Below, one piece after another: positions 49,484 to 62,304 of a stretch of 64,000 nt of DNA. The translations under genes were made by a program, and so were the position numbers. The notes beneath the pieces are model-generated. The model saw only the letters and a list, made by a program, of their open reading frames with translations. It searched no databases and was not told where the DNA came from. This DNA is from Citrus sinensis (Eukaryota > Streptophyta > Magnoliopsida > Sapindales > Rutaceae). Within the stretch, counting starts at the first letter, position 1. Every line of letters begins with the position of its first letter. The stretch is taken from assembly GCF_022201045.2 (NCBI RefSeq), contig NC_068556.1, forward strand, positions 23,479,501-23,543,500, in the 5' to 3' direction.

Positions 49484-51716
49484 ATGAGCACCTCCGCTTA
49501 TATCCGCCACACCTGTCCACTCGCGTCGTTCGCGTGCATACCACGCTCCAAAGCCTTCTCATTCCAACTCCGGGTGTCGACACACCCTCCACTACACTCC
49601 TCTCACTGTAAACTCCACCGCCGCCGTCCTCCGCCAATGTCCTCCGACCACGCCGGAACGAATTTCCCGGCTAACAAGCTGGAGCCGATTCAGCTTAACG
49701 ATGAGTCTGATTTTTACCAAATCACCTCCCCCGATGGTCTCATTTCCATTTCTGGCTTCGGTTCACTCCTCTCCGGTACGTATAATTGGCCAATTGCCAT
49801 ATCAATCATAATTGATGATCGTTTTTTTTGTTCTTTTTGAAAGTATGCAATACGGTGCGTTTTGCGAGCAGAGAATAGTGCGAGAAGTACGTTCCCAAAT
49901 CTGATCAACTTCAGAGTGGCGAAGCTGCACGGATTCCGCCGCGTGTTCGCTCACGTGGCTCCGATCTTCTTCGAGCGTGGCATTGCCAAACCTAAAACTA
50001 AGGTCACTTTAAATCTGACACGTGTCGCTTAATTTTTTTCCATTTGTTACAATCTGTTTGTTTGCTGAGGAAATTATAAAAGATTGAAAGTTTGAAATGA
50101 ATTCAGGAGATTTCGAGCTTGAGTGTGGAACCATGTGAAGGACAGACACTGATTGTTACTGTTTTTGAAATTAAAAAATCAGAGGTATAAAATTGGAAGA
50201 GCTATGTACTATGGTTTGCTCATTTTTGGTTTCAGATTCTGAATGTTCAGAGTGATACTGAATTTGTTGTTAATCTCTACAAAGTCAGATTCCGGCATTC
50301 ATCAAACGAGAGCATGAGTTTCGTTTTCTAGCTGTAAGTCGGGTTTACTATCTTTTTGTTAGTTTCAATTTCTGGTATTAAGTTTCATCTATTCATGCAT
50401 AGTTTCCTCTCTATAGGTTTCACCGGAAACACTTGATGGGAAGCCTTTTACCAATCGCGCGGTATGTAAATTTGACTATATATGTGGCAGTTTTATCTCA
50501 TTCTGTCTCTTTTGATTGGGTCTGGCATGCAGGTGCTGTGTGCTCGATCTAGTGATGAGGAGTTTTTCCAAATTAGATGCAAAGGTAATTATCTTCGGCG
50601 CTCTTGTTGTCAGAAGTGTTTGAGAAACTTCGTATGGGATCTATATTTAGCTTTTTTAGAACAGATGATGTTGCTGTGGCAATTTTATATCTCAGTTTGG
50701 TTTCCCATTGTATCAACCCACTGGCTAGTTTAGTGGCTCTTTCTTGTTTGTTGTTTCTGAAAAGTTGGCATAGACTTCGAATTACATCAGATATGTTTCA
50801 TGATTGGAATTAAGGCTCTCTGTATAAGCATATCAAATACCATGTATGAGGACTGTTGAGATTACCTTATGTTGTTCATTTTGGGTAACGTATATTTTTC
50901 AAATTTCTGCATCTTGAATTTGTCGTCATTTTCTTTTCATCTCTCTCTGTAGCACACTCTATATCCTTGCTATTTTTGTTGGCAGGAAGCAAAGAGATAT
51001 ATTTTCATCATTATGGGCGATACAACATTGATAAGATTTGGAGGGATGATATCTTACCTTGCCGTGTTTATCTTCGGCATTGGTAAGTGCTGCGTTTTAT
51101 GTTTGCCTATTTATTCTATAAACTTATCATGAGTAGACTGCTGCGTGTACTCATAACCAAACTTATTCATGAAGCTAATGACTGATGTCTTGAAGTACTC
51201 TAATAGTCAATTGCATGAATTTTTTTAATAAAAAAATCTCCTGAGAAGCCAAAGCCTTCAAATGCATGCATACCCACAGGAATATTTACAGAAAAATTAT
51301 AGCTTTGATGCCTCTCATTGATCTGGGTTTAAAACTTTTAGCGACATCTAGTGGCAAATAATAATCTTTTGCTTTGCTGCCTTTTTCTTCTTCTTTTTTT
51401 TTTTCCAGTCATTGCTGTTTTATTTCACCCTGCCCAGTATGCTTTAGCAGCTTCCACAAACTTGGTCATTCCTTGCATCAAGAGCTGTAAACTCTATTTG
51501 CCATGCTAGTATCTCTACTCTAAACTGAACTTGTTGAAATGCCTCTGTAGTGTGTTGGCAGCCAAGAATCTTGGAGATGAAGCTTACAACAACTTTCTGG
51601 ATCACACCTCTCTTGGAGACTGCAAAACAACCATCCGTGAATACTTGGCAACAACTGGAGCAGGCATCATGGAAGAGGAGCCTCCAGAATCCCTCAAGAC
51701 TCGCTACGGTGGGTAA
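49484..51716 (+). CDS. Conserved plant protein, possible GGCT-like fold, organelle-targeted
   Basis: Eight exons (49484-49775, 49872-50002, 50107-50184, 50289-50333, 50417-50461, 50533-50584, 50986-51082, 51551-51716) give 301 residues and every junction keeps the frame. Residues 1-50 are rich in Ser, Arg and Pro with no acidic residues, like a chloroplast transit peptide; without it the protein would start at MSSDHAGTN (49637). The core begins SPDGLISISGFGSLLS and continues FPNLINFRVAKLHGFRRVFAH. The Gly-Phe-Gly-Ser-Leu loop and later IPAFIKREHEFRFLAV, with a conserved Glu, recall gamma-glutamylcyclotransferase-like (AIG2/BtrG) folds. That is inference from motif shape, not a firm match. The C-terminus (YNNFLDHTSLGD..TTIREYLATTG) is probably helical. 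No experimentally defined role is known to me. Confidence 0.88.
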
Positions 51717-52610
51717 TTGCAATAGAAAGGGCTGACAATTCTGCAGAGAAGTTTTTATTGTATTTGGACATGAAGACAAGCAACGGTACTTCAATCATGG
51801 CCATTGATGTGTTTAAAGTTCGACAATAAACCTGAGGGGACTTGCTTTGTTATATTGCATTATTGTTATTGAATCTGCAAAATGCAAACTGGAGAATAAA
51901 ACAAATCTTCCTGTGATTGTTAGTTGTTACAAGAATATATTAGATTATTAGTCCCCCTACATGTGGGGTAACAATGTTTTGAGACTCCAGTGAATCCAAC
52001 ACTAAATATTGGGTTTTGATTGTTCAAGATTGACACGATAATTGAACAGGTTGGGTTTGTTTATTGCAATTGCAGAGAAGGGGGAACAGTAAACTTAATC
52101 CCACAAGAAACCTTGTGTCCCTGTAAGAGCTGAGTGCTAGAAGAAGATAAACATCTATCACACATTGAAATTTAGCGTGACGGAAGCTATATTTCAGACT
52201 CCATAAATTCAGCTATAGCAACAGCATCAAGATGGCAGGAGATAATTGGTAAAATACTGGTTTTGTCCTATTGGTCAAAATAGAAATGTTCTCAAAAGTA
52301 TATTCTTGTGGATTTTGTAATTGAGCATTATTGTGGATTGAATGGAAGAAAAACAACAGTATTAAAATAACCTTCTAAATCACAGTAAAATATCATTTTT
52401 CTGATGAAGATACTGGAAGAAGAATGATCTTACATTGGTGTGACGGTGACTCGTGAGTGACAAATATAGCGAATTCCTTTATGATTAATTTCACATTTTA
52501 AGATAACTAAACAAGATCAATGTTAAATAATATTTGAACATTATCCGCAGATGTCCTACTTCGGTTTCGTAGCTTTTTTATGCAGCAATTGTTTTGCACA
52601 GATGATGAAG
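51717..52610. other. Intergenic, no gene
   Basis: The 3' flank of the preceding gene, then AT-rich DNA up to the snRNA-type promoter. Nothing else recognised. Confidence 0.45.
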
Positions 52611-52617
52611 GCAGCAA

Positions 52618-52868
52618 ATCCCACATCGGTTTCCAAGTGAGGTCAAGGGTTGGGAGCAGCTATTTAAAATCCACGAGACGACGTTGAAACCCAATAACCC
52701 AGTCCTGTCAGGGGTGAAGGGTGACTCGTCAATGATCGTTTAGAGACGGCGGGTCGTGCCAACACCTTGTGAAACGAACACACTGTCTTGAGACGAGTGA
52801 GTTCCCACCCTACTTCGGTGGAGCTCGCCCGTCAATTTTTGGAAGCCCTCGCCTTAGGGCCGGGCCTC
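52618..52868 (+). ncRNA. Candidate snRNA-like gene with USE/TATA promoter
   Basis: ATCCCACATCG at 52618-52628 is a perfect plant upstream sequence element (consensus RTCCCACATCG). TATTTAAA follows at 52661. The 32-base gap fits the Pol II snRNA arrangement better than the Pol III one, which is about 10 bp shorter. Transcription would start near 52692. The next ~175 bases are GC-rich against AT-rich flanks and lack a long open frame. Foldable parts: ACTCGTC (52724-52730) with GACGAGT (52792-52798); a 10-bp hairpin 52799-52826; an Sm-like site AATTTTTGG (52834-52842); and a 3' hairpin GCCCT..AGGGC (52845-52860). Hairpin, Sm site and terminal hairpin is the 3' architecture of Sm-class snRNAs. 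I cannot match it to U1, U2, U4, U5, U11, U12 or U4atac. Alternatives: a diverged snRNA pseudogene, MRP RNA, or part of a repeat carrying a USE-like motif. Confidence 0.5.
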
Positions 52869-53052
52869 ACAAATCCCTAATTCTCAACGCAATTTCGTTT
52901 TTATTCGCTGAGTACGGTATTTCTTGACAAGGGGCATATTTTTAGAGGATGTGTTGGCAAATAACTTTTTACAATACCTTGTACGCTTGTGCTAAAAGCT
53001 GATCATATATATCACTCAGAATTCGAAACGCATTTCATTATCTCACAATTTT

Positions 53053-56000
53053 CTATTCTTGTAATATTACACAATTACAGGCGGCTTCTTTTTGAAGTTC
53101 ACTGACTAGCAGCTCTATCATCTTCTTATACATGGGCATATAATGATCATTAATCATCGTTCTTGAAAGCCGGATTTTATTGTACAGTTTTCTCGGCGTC
53201 TCATATATACCAACTCGTTCCTCAACTGGACTGTCACCATCCAAGTTGGTAGTATCAGATGAAGGTACAGAGACAACATGCATGATTCTGCCAGGGGGAT
53301 AAAAGTGATGGCTTTCCGTAACATCTGATGAAGAAATGGAAGTTATGCTTTCAGATGCTTCGGCTAGAACATTTTCTTCTTCTGTAATTTCTTTTACTGC
53401 AGCAGCTTCTTCTTCCTGAGCTTGAACATCGACTTTGTTTTCCTGCCTCTTGAGTTCCTTCTCTAACTGGTACCATAACTCGCCTTCAGAAATGTTTTCC
53501 ACATTGGATCTAGTAATGCATCCATCCACCGAAATGAGCTCTTCATCTTCGTCTGTATCATCATTTCCCAATCCACTACTTGAAGAATGATATTCTATTT
53601 CAGAGTGCACAGAATCATTTGTTACCACAGCAGTCATACCACCAGCTTCAGAGCAAGTTTCAGTTATTAGAGGAGCGTCAGGAATATCCTCAACTTTGGA
53701 GGTTGACAATGGACCCACAGTTCGTCTACGTGGACCTATGCAAGACCATGATGACAGAGATGGGCGGGTTTTGACCACAGCTTCAGCAACATTCTTTGCA
53801 CGCTTCATTACAACCTAAAATTTTCCAAGCATAAATCAAATGTTATAGTCTCAACATAGAAGCAACAACTCAGAGGGAGGGGAGAAGCTGCAGGAAGAAC
53901 CTTGGATGGAAGTTTAATATTCTACCATAAGTAATTCAGAAGACTCAAATTAATGTGTCAGGATAACCATTACGTCATGCTCAATTCATGGCAAACAAAG
54001 GAAAACATTATGAAAGTCGCATTACTAGATGAGTGGCCTAGACATTACCTGAGTAATGTTGGAGACAGGTCGTAGAAGAGCACCTGCACCAACAACCCTA
54101 GCTCTTGCACTAGCTATAGAAGGTAAGCGAGACCCCAAAGCAGATGCTGAACGATAAACAACATTCAGGACCCTTGTACGTTCGACCTGGTCCCTCAAAT
54201 CATTTAACCAAGATGATGCTGTGACCTGATAAGAATTTGAAAAAGGATTGTGACATTAAATAATACAAGACAGTTTAGACTATGATCGTTAAGGATCGAT
54301 GTTATAGAGAACATAGATTCTTTTCCACTAAAGAGAAACAGATACAGAACCTCAAAACGAAGATCATCAATAGAAGCAGTGGAGAATGTAGGCACTAGAT
54401 CAGATCCATTAATAAGAGTAGTAATAAAGTGCTTGCCTGATTCTGCCAAATCCCACGTCATACAGGCAGCTGCAAAACAGTACTTCAAGCAGTTAGATAT
54501 AGCAAATCACGCTAAAGCAGAGTTATTGTCATTTACATATGGAACAAAAAGAGACAGAAAAATGAAGTAGCCAGTAATTACCTGGTGCAAATGCGAAACA
54601 ACTACAAGAGGAGAACTCTTTCTGCTCTCTCAGAACATAAGTTAATAGTGCAGCAGTACCACCGCCCAGTGAATGCCCAACAATCTGAATATGAAAATGA
54701 AGCATTGGATCAGGTCCGCATACCAAGGACAAGAAAGCTTGTAGCAACAAATAAGATCAGTACCCATATAAGTAATTATAACAGAATGATGATAATATGT
54801 TTCGAAAAAAGGAGGAAAAAAATGCTTTCTCCAAAACGAGATATCTAGTGATGGAGAGGGATTATAATAATAGTGTTTCAACATCCAATAACACCTTCTA
54901 ACGGCTGGAAGCTGACATCAACATCCATGAATTATTAGATACTATGAATCTGGATTTGCTGACAAAGATCAAATTGATTAACAGGTAGAAAATAGAGAGG
55001 TTTCAGTTAATGCAAAATATTTTCGGAGGACCGAAATCTATTTATATGAATGTTGACAGAAACATCAAAATACAGCTCATTTATGCTGTAAATGAATTTC
55101 CAAAATGAAATTGACTTGAATGCAACCATTGGGTGTAGGCACCAGTAAACCATCTGATTTGCCCCAGGGCATCTCCTTTGACCCAAAGCAAGAGAAACAT
55201 TAGGATTAACAACATGATTGTCAAGAAGATACGCATTGATTACCTTAATTTTGAAGTCAGGATATTCACCAAGAGCCTTAAGCAGGCAAGGTGTACTAAG
55301 CTTTGCAATCCAACGAGCTGCAGCAACCATTCCACAGTGCGCGTATCCTAAAACCAAATTGCTTATCCCACCATCATGTAAAACAGAATGGTGGAAAGGG
55401 ACCACCGCACCAGTTACTGCTGTTAGTGTATCTTTGATGCTATGAGTACCACGAATCAATAGAAGGAAACATTTTGAATTTTTATCCCGTATAATTGTGA
55501 AAGCGGGCTTCAGAAGCTGCAATCATTATGGTGAACATTAAAAAAACATCACTCTAGTAATCTTCAAAATCAAATAAAACAAAGTTTGCCAATTCAGGCT
55601 CCCTAGATAATCCAAGGTAAATAGAATAAAAAGGAATTACTAAGAAATTGGAAGCCATACAAACATGCAGCTTCTTTTAGTGCAATCATATCAAGGGAAC
55701 AGTTGAAAACAGTATTTCAACACAACATTGAAGTAAATAAAATATCAAGATTCCTTTATCACTTACCCATGCTTAGTATAGAACATTCCTAGTACTAAGT
55801 TTGGTAACACAGAATCATAAATTCTGAATTGAAATTAACAGGTATTATTCACACCAATCCCCAGTCTTTCTAAAAATACAGTCAACTCTATGTCCAAAAT
55901 TTCAGTTGAAATTAGCTGGTATTAGTGTCACCAATCCCTAGTATTTCTAAAAATACATTCAACTCTATGTCCAAAATTTCAAACCACCATATACACCTAC

Positions 56001-57030
56001 GAAAAAGCTAATCAACTTCAAGAAGTTAATTCAAAACAAAATGCATTCAGACTGTGACCACCTACTAAAAACAGAGGCAGTGCAGAGAGTGACCTACCCC
56101 CGCCTTCGGTTTTTGAAGTAGGACTTCTTCTTCAGAGTAACCGGCAGACTCTAAAAAGACTGGAAATGTCTTCTTTGAGAAGAGCATGCATAGAGTCAAT
56201 AACCTCAATAAGTTATTCAATTCAACAATAATTTCAGGGCCTTTTAGTTGTATGCTCTCATTGCCAGCATATACACTCGCAACATGAAAATTACCCTGCA
56301 ATAAAATAACACTCGATAACATCAAACAGCAAGAAAACAGAACAAGAAGATATTCATTAGTTCGCAATACAGAAGAAAATCGAAGAAATACAGCAGGAAG
56401 ACGAATAAGACAAGCAAGATCACCAATAATCCAATCTTCTAATAGCATTCCATGAACTCAAAGGTATCAAATCAATAGTTCAAGCTTAAAACCCTGAAAG
56501 TTTATACTGTTTTTTCAATTAAAATGACTAAAAAAAAAAAAAAAAAATTTTTAGTTATAAAATACCTCAAATAACAGTACACAAAATCTTAATAACATGC
56601 ATTGAGTTTCTTTTTCACCATAAATTAAATCAGCTGAGAACAAGATACACATAAGATTTTTTTTAAAAATAAAAAAATAAAGAAGCTAAATTTCTTACAT
56701 TTTTTTGATAGAACAAAGAAACAGAGCTGAAAGAAATGAACTTACTTGTTTTCGCAAAAGATAATTGATGCCGAAAGCGAGGTCAGCAATCGGCCATTTA
56801 CCCAAAGTCTCGGAGTAAGTAAAACGCAGCGTTTCAGACAAGGTAGTGATGGTCTCAATCCACGTGGCAGGCGCCTGTGCAGGCCTTCTAACAATCCGTC
56901 TCCTCACCGATCTGCTCGCTTTCGATAAATCTCCGCAGTCCTCCGCATCTTTCGACGCCGTTCTACGGCTCAGCACATAGTACAGCAGCACCGCCGCGGC
57001 CGCCGCCGTCGCCATTGTTCCCGCAGCCAT
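53053..57030 (-). CDS. Lipase class 3 / diacylglycerol lipase-like protein
   Basis: Seven exons in transcript order (57030-56746, 56295-56098, 55516-55244, 54684-54582, 54469-54351, 54225-54049, 53814-53053) give 638 residues. The N-terminus (MAAGTMATAAAAAVLLYYVL) is a probable membrane anchor. A plant mono-/diacylglycerol lipase N-terminal region and then an alpha/beta-hydrolase lipase_3 core follow. The nucleophile elbow is GHSLGGG with Ser~257, the likely acid is Asp~310 in LINGSDLVP, and the likely His~609 is in INDHYMPMY near the C-terminus. Between core and His lies a long acidic, Ser-rich insert (~430-570) that looks disordered. The end (ACNCVILQE) has cysteines that could be lipid-modified. 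The expected reaction is hydrolysis of acylglycerols at a membrane. Length matches Arabidopsis At3g14075-type proteins, whose physiological substrate is not settled. Confidence 0.94.
55831..55984. repeat. Tandem 77-bp duplication in a lipase intron
   Basis: Two adjacent units (55831-55907 and 55908-55984) both contain 'tctaaaaataca' and 'caactctatgtccaaaattt'. They lie in intron 2 of the lipase gene and differ at about ten positions. Confidence 0.85.
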
Positions 57031-59748
57031 CCGTTTCGAAGACCAGATCAGAACATCTGAAATTCTTTTTGAGATCGAAACGAAAAGGATAGCTAGCTAA
57101 CGCGAGGGGCAAAAGTGAAATTTTTAAGAGAAAGATAATGGGCTTATAACGAGAGAGGAGTGTCGATTTCGAAACGTCGAGGAAGCTTTGTTTTGGGTTC
57201 AGTTGGTTTAGCTTTTAGTTTTTAGTTTTTAGTTTTCAGTTGAGTTTGTGTCAGAAGCAGGGGTATTTAAAGTACTAGAATATCCTAACCTCTTTAGTAA
57301 ATTTTAGGCAGATTTGCGAAGAATGGGAAGGGTGTTTTGGTAAGTATGGAAAATGCACGTTGATGCAGAGAAGAAACAGATAAGAGGGGCGCGCACGTCA
57401 GGGATCTCAGTTGATAGTGGTGGATGAGACGAAAGGTAAATCCGGTGCGTTCCCTTTCTTTCACGGGTTTATTATTTATTTATTTTTAATTATGGAGTGG
57501 GAGAATGAACTATGATTAATGAAGATGAGGACAAATGTGTGGCGCTGGAAGGTGGGGCCCACAGATCGTGGGGCCATGAAGACTGGCTAGGCTGGATCCA
57601 ACTCCACACGTAAATCTTTAAGTGGGCCCCATAACGATGGTTTCGGAGTTTGGACTTTTGGACCGTGATGTGAGAGGATGATGCGAGTGATGAGCTTAAT
57701 AAAGCCCAACATTATTGGGTTTGTTTGCGGAATTTATTCCGATTGGTCCTACTTTTTAATGGCTGAAAATTTGACGTTTCAACTTAGCAAAATTCTCTAT
57801 TTTCTTGTATATATATTATATACACGATAGACATTACACTCGTATGTTATTTGTTTATTGCTTATGATCGCTCGTACGACGCTGTACAATCTTATAAGTC
57901 ATTTGCAAATCATTTGTGCATTATTTTTGGTCATTTTTATACTATGTTTATTCGAATATAAGAATTGAACTATCTCCTGTCAACAGTCATCAATTAGAAC
58001 AATAATAATAATAATAATAATAATTGTTCTTTCTAGTGTCATTATCTAAATGGGATCTAAAACTAGGTAAGTAGCTTTATTAATGGTGACAGAAAGAAGA
58101 ATCTGCATTGGATGAATTAAAACGTTGAATTTACAAATGAAGCCAAATATAAAGAAATTAACAATACTCTGCAGCATTATTATTATCATTTAATGAAGAA
58201 AACAACAATATTATGCATTGGTTTTAGAATTCTTCCAACTCGAGGAGCTACACCGTAAATTTTGCGATTGCTCTAATCGACCTACGTATTAGGGACATTG
58301 GTGACCCGAGCAGAGTCAGTCCTAGTGAAACGCGCAAAATCCTGTTGATTCCAGCTTAGCAGACAAATCCAAACACCATAAAATAAAAACAATCAAAGCC
58401 CAATTCTCTAGATTCCAAGTTGACCCACACAATGCTCAGACAAAATTGTAAAAGGATCACTTTTATAGGACCTGTCTACCTTACAGATTCTGTAACATAC
58501 GCACCCAATGCATGCACCACACCTGTCCTGCATATGGAGAAAAAGCGTGCAATTGTTTTTGTTTGGTAGCTAGCTAACCAATCAGGAGCTGGCTAAGTTG
58601 GATCTGTATGTTACAGAATCTGTAACTTAGCCAGCTCCCTTTTATAACGTGTCTCCACATTTGGCGGTAAATTACTCTCTACAAGAGATATTTAAATTTT
58701 CTCCTCCAGGTTTTTTTTTTTATTTTATCAATAAACTTCGATACCTATCTTTAAGATCGAGAGAGAAAGACTTAGGTGAGAGACAAGCCTAATATGTCGT
58801 TTATTTTATGATTTATCAATTATTATAATGAGGGAAAATAAAAATTTATACATGGAAGTAGGAGCCAAAAAGGGATATGTATTTCACCTTCTCATGATCA
58901 AGTGTTGGATGCAATTGCTAAATTTTCGAACTTCCAACATTCAACTAGGCATCATGTATGTGGGTCACGGCATATTGGACGCTCCTGGGTCACACGAATT
59001 CTGTTTTAGAATTCAATTTTTCTATTCAATTACCCTTGTTGAATTCAATGTCACCTACTAATGAAAAATACATAAAACTTTGGCTTCAACTTTATTTTCC
59101 TATTGGCCTCTTCTAAATCCCATTATCACTCCGTCGGTTTCTTTTCTTGACTCATCGGCATCACATTGATCTCTTGTTTGCTGCAAAAAACGTTTCATTT
59201 GAAAAGCCCTGCTGTTATTCTAATCACCAAAACTTCCTGTGATGAAATAATTTGTGTTCATTAAATGAGCAAATATATTAAAGAAAATAAATCTCAAGCA
59301 TGTTACAAGATCCTCAGAAAAAATCTGAAAAGCACATAAAATGGCATAATTAAAAAATCATAATTCAAGTTTTTATGACAGTTATATTCCACTACCATAT
59401 AGGGATGCAAATTTAATTGCCCAATTAAGGCTTAAGAATACCGATACTTTTTTTTCAAAATTGTCAACAGCTAGTTAACCCAAAAAAAATAAAATAAACC
59501 GGCTATCAATGAAATCACTTCCTGTAAAAGCACTTCCAAAGCGGCTGAAAAAATAACCACGTGACAAAATCAACGCGAGGCTCTCTCTCGCTATTTCTCT
59601 TCCCACCAACTGATCCACTTTCAAAAAAACTCTCCCGAAAACTTTGCTCTTTTTTCTTAACCGCTCCACTCTCATTTCCCAAAAAAAAAAAGAAAAAAAA
59701 AAATCACATTCTTTGATTCTTGTTCAAGTTTTCTTTAAGTTTTGTCAA
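57031..59748. other. Intergenic region between two divergent genes
   Basis: 2.7 kb between the minus-strand lipase and the plus-strand J-domain gene. Both promoters should lie here. It holds a trinucleotide repeat (AAT)n at about 57999-58024 and the palindromic sequence described separately. A CT-rich leader precedes 59749. No supported gene inside. Confidence 0.5.
58481..58638. repeat. Nested inverted repeats
   Basis: TTACAGATTCTGTAACATAC at 58481-58500 recurs in exact reverse complement at 58606-58625. That second copy is itself enclosed by perfect 15-bp arms GGAGCTGGCTAAGTT (58585-58599) and its complement ending at 58638, and contains the small palindrome GTTACAGAATCTGTAAC. The right segment can therefore pair either with the distant left copy or within its own hairpin. 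Confidence 0.85.
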
Positions 59749-61807
59749 ATGGGGATATTTGATAAAGAAGATTCAGATATGAAATCCAAGTTAGTTCTAG
59801 AAATTTGCTCCATTTCAACAACCGCCATTGGCTGTGCTCACAGGCGCATTAGTCCTCCAAGCCCCGCCGAGTCACATTTCATCGACTGGTACCGCCTTCT
59901 CGGTGTAAGCTTTTCGAGCTTTCTTGATCTTTATGTTGATCAATCTTCATCTGGGTATCTTTCTTTCATTCAAGATTTTAAGTTTTTGCATTGATTTCAA
60001 TAGGTTGACGAAGAAGCAACAATAGAAACTATCCGAAAGCGGTACCATAAACTTGGTAAGTTTCTTCAGTGAATGCATCGACATTGTACTTACATCATGT
60101 ACGTGAATTGATGATAGGGGATTGTGTTTTTTTGCGTACAGCTCTGCAACTTCATCCAGACAAGAACAAGCACCGCAAAGCTGAGATTGCATTCAAGCTT
60201 ATTTCAGAGGTTGGATTTATAGATTCTCATGTTTTTGTTAAATCTCGGCACATTAATTATGCAAATGTGATTCTTCTTTGAGATGGGTCATTTTTTTTTT
60301 TAATTTCATCACAATGCAAGAATAACGCTTGAATCCCTTTCTCACTTTGACCATTATTCAAATCTCTGTCGTTTTAATACCTTATTTCTTTACTGATATT
60401 GTAATTGATGTTCAGAAATCAAACTTTACTTGTGAATTATAAATGTGTTTCTCTTAATACACAACTTTGATATTATTATATTAGATTGACAGTAGAGGAT
60501 GGTGGTTTTTCATTTTTTTTTTTCACGGTTTTAATATTAGGAAATAATGAGATAATTTTTTTATTTAAAAAAAAGACCCTAATGTATTCTCCTTTGCACA
60601 ATTTACAAGACTTCTAAATGATGAATTGGGTCACAAGTTCAAGCACAAACACAACCACCTAAAAGATTGCCCAAAAAAAAAAATGACAAGAAAGAGAACG
60701 GAGGCCAGGAAAGTGTTAAATGCTGGTACTATAATGGTTGCATTATTGGAGTCTCGGGGTAATGGATGAGACAGTTAGTAGGGGTTGTCCCACCAGACAA
60801 TATCGTAGAGAGAGAAGGTAACAAACATCATTCAATTTGACAACAGAATTTGGTTCATGTGATCTTTAACTTTACCAACAGCATCTGATAGTTTGGTAGG
60901 AGCACATTCATTTGGCAATATTGCACTCATAATGGGACCAACCTCCAGAGAGAGAGGAAAAAAAAATCTACAATTTCATCTCTTAGCTGTTAATGTTTTG
61001 TTTTGGAAATATGAGGTTTGAGTGGGCTCATATAAATAAGTAGGATATTCGAAGTAATTCCATTTGTTTTGAGTTCAGATATTTAAGCATGCAAGTGCAA
61101 CAAAGCTTAACATTTACACAATAACAGTAAATTTTCAATCATTGATACTTGAGAACTGTTTATCTCATTCCACAATACCAGTAAATTAAAGTGACGGCGC
61201 TTTGGATCCACACACCCTTAAAAAATATCTTGTTTATTCTAAATGCTGGTTAAATTTCTGGCTGCAGGCATATACATGTCTCTCAGACACTGCCAAGAGA
61301 AGAGCTTTTAATTTGGAGAGATGGAAAAAGTTTTGCATTGAATGCAACAGAATCCCCTACACAAGCTGCAAGTCACCTGTGAATTCACGTACATCAAAAT
61401 ACAAGGCTTGGAATCCGGCTGCCTGGTCAAGATCTTATAAAATTCTGAGAAACCTGAGGGACATAAAGGAAAGATTCAAAGAAGAGGCGAAAGTGATAGA
61501 GAACTGTTTGAGTGCTGCTGCATCAAGGAAGGAATCTCTACTTGTTAATCCATCAAGCAATTTGTTCCAAAGTCGCCACAGGACCCAGAAAGAGACTCCT
61601 ATCTTTGATCCATCCAACTATCTCTTTCAAGGATACCCGCATCTCCGAAATAGAATGTTTATCAAACCACAGAGTTTCTGGTACTTTCCTAGGGAAAATA
61701 TGGAAAAATGTGATGAGGCAAGCGGGATGTGTTATGATTCACCAATCTTTGAGAGCAGACCACAGAGGGGAATGTTTAAGAGCAAATCCACTTGTATCCG
61801 TTCATAA
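59749..61807 (+). CDS. J-domain (DnaJ-like) protein
   Basis: Four exons (59749-59904, 60004-60055, 60142-60209, 61268-61807) give 271 residues; the third intron is 1058 bp. A J domain lies at about residues 44-107: FIDWYRLLGVDEEATIETIR, the basic helix, then the essential HPD at 74-76 (ALQLHPDKNKHRKAE) and AYTCLSDTAKRRAF. The HPD loop stimulates Hsp70 ATPase, so this is a type III J-protein co-chaperone with no Gly/Phe or CxxCxGxG region. The C-terminal ~160 residues are basic and carry CIECNRIPYTSC, a possible metal-binding cluster, then a short helical stretch. They end in repeats of FDPSNYLFQ / VNPSSNLFQS type. This tail is not recognised beyond plant relatives and probably sets client or location. 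Cytosol or nucleus is likely, since no targeting leader is evident. Confidence 0.92.
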
Positions 61808-62304
61808 ATCGGCATTCAGATTTAACGTTTCATTAATAAAATACAATGCGAATTGCATAATCTCTTCTTTTATCAAGACTACATCCGCATTGCTTTTTTA
61901 GTAATCAAAATGCCTCTAAATAAATAATTGTATACATCAGAACTGAAACACAACATCAACCACGAAAGTGAAAACAGAAAATATATAAGTAATACATCAA
62001 AATTTTATAGCCACCTTCTTTCATGTTTTACAGAAATTGTAGCTAAAATCCAAAATATATTAGAACTATCTTTCACTCTGTAATTCCTCGGATCCATCTG
62101 GGAAAAACAGGATCATGCCAGATGCCTTGAATCCCACTCATCAGAGACCAATAATTGCCTATTTGATCACTTTATCTCCCATTAGATTCATGGATTGCTT
62201 TAAGCGGGGTTGAGTACAGATGCAAATTAGCCCATGATTCAATTATACCACCTCTATTCCATTGTAAAAGGAATCTTGCTCTTCCACCACAAGAGATGAA
62301 GCAA
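61808..62304. other. Convergent intergenic region
   Basis: About 500 bp between two genes transcribed toward each other; it should hold both 3' UTRs. Nothing else seen. Confidence 0.6.

Noticed and set aside
52680..52868. Plant telomerase RNA
   Set aside because: The USE/TATA promoter would fit, but the template CTAAACCCTA is absent and the promoter spacing is the Pol II, not the Pol III, type.
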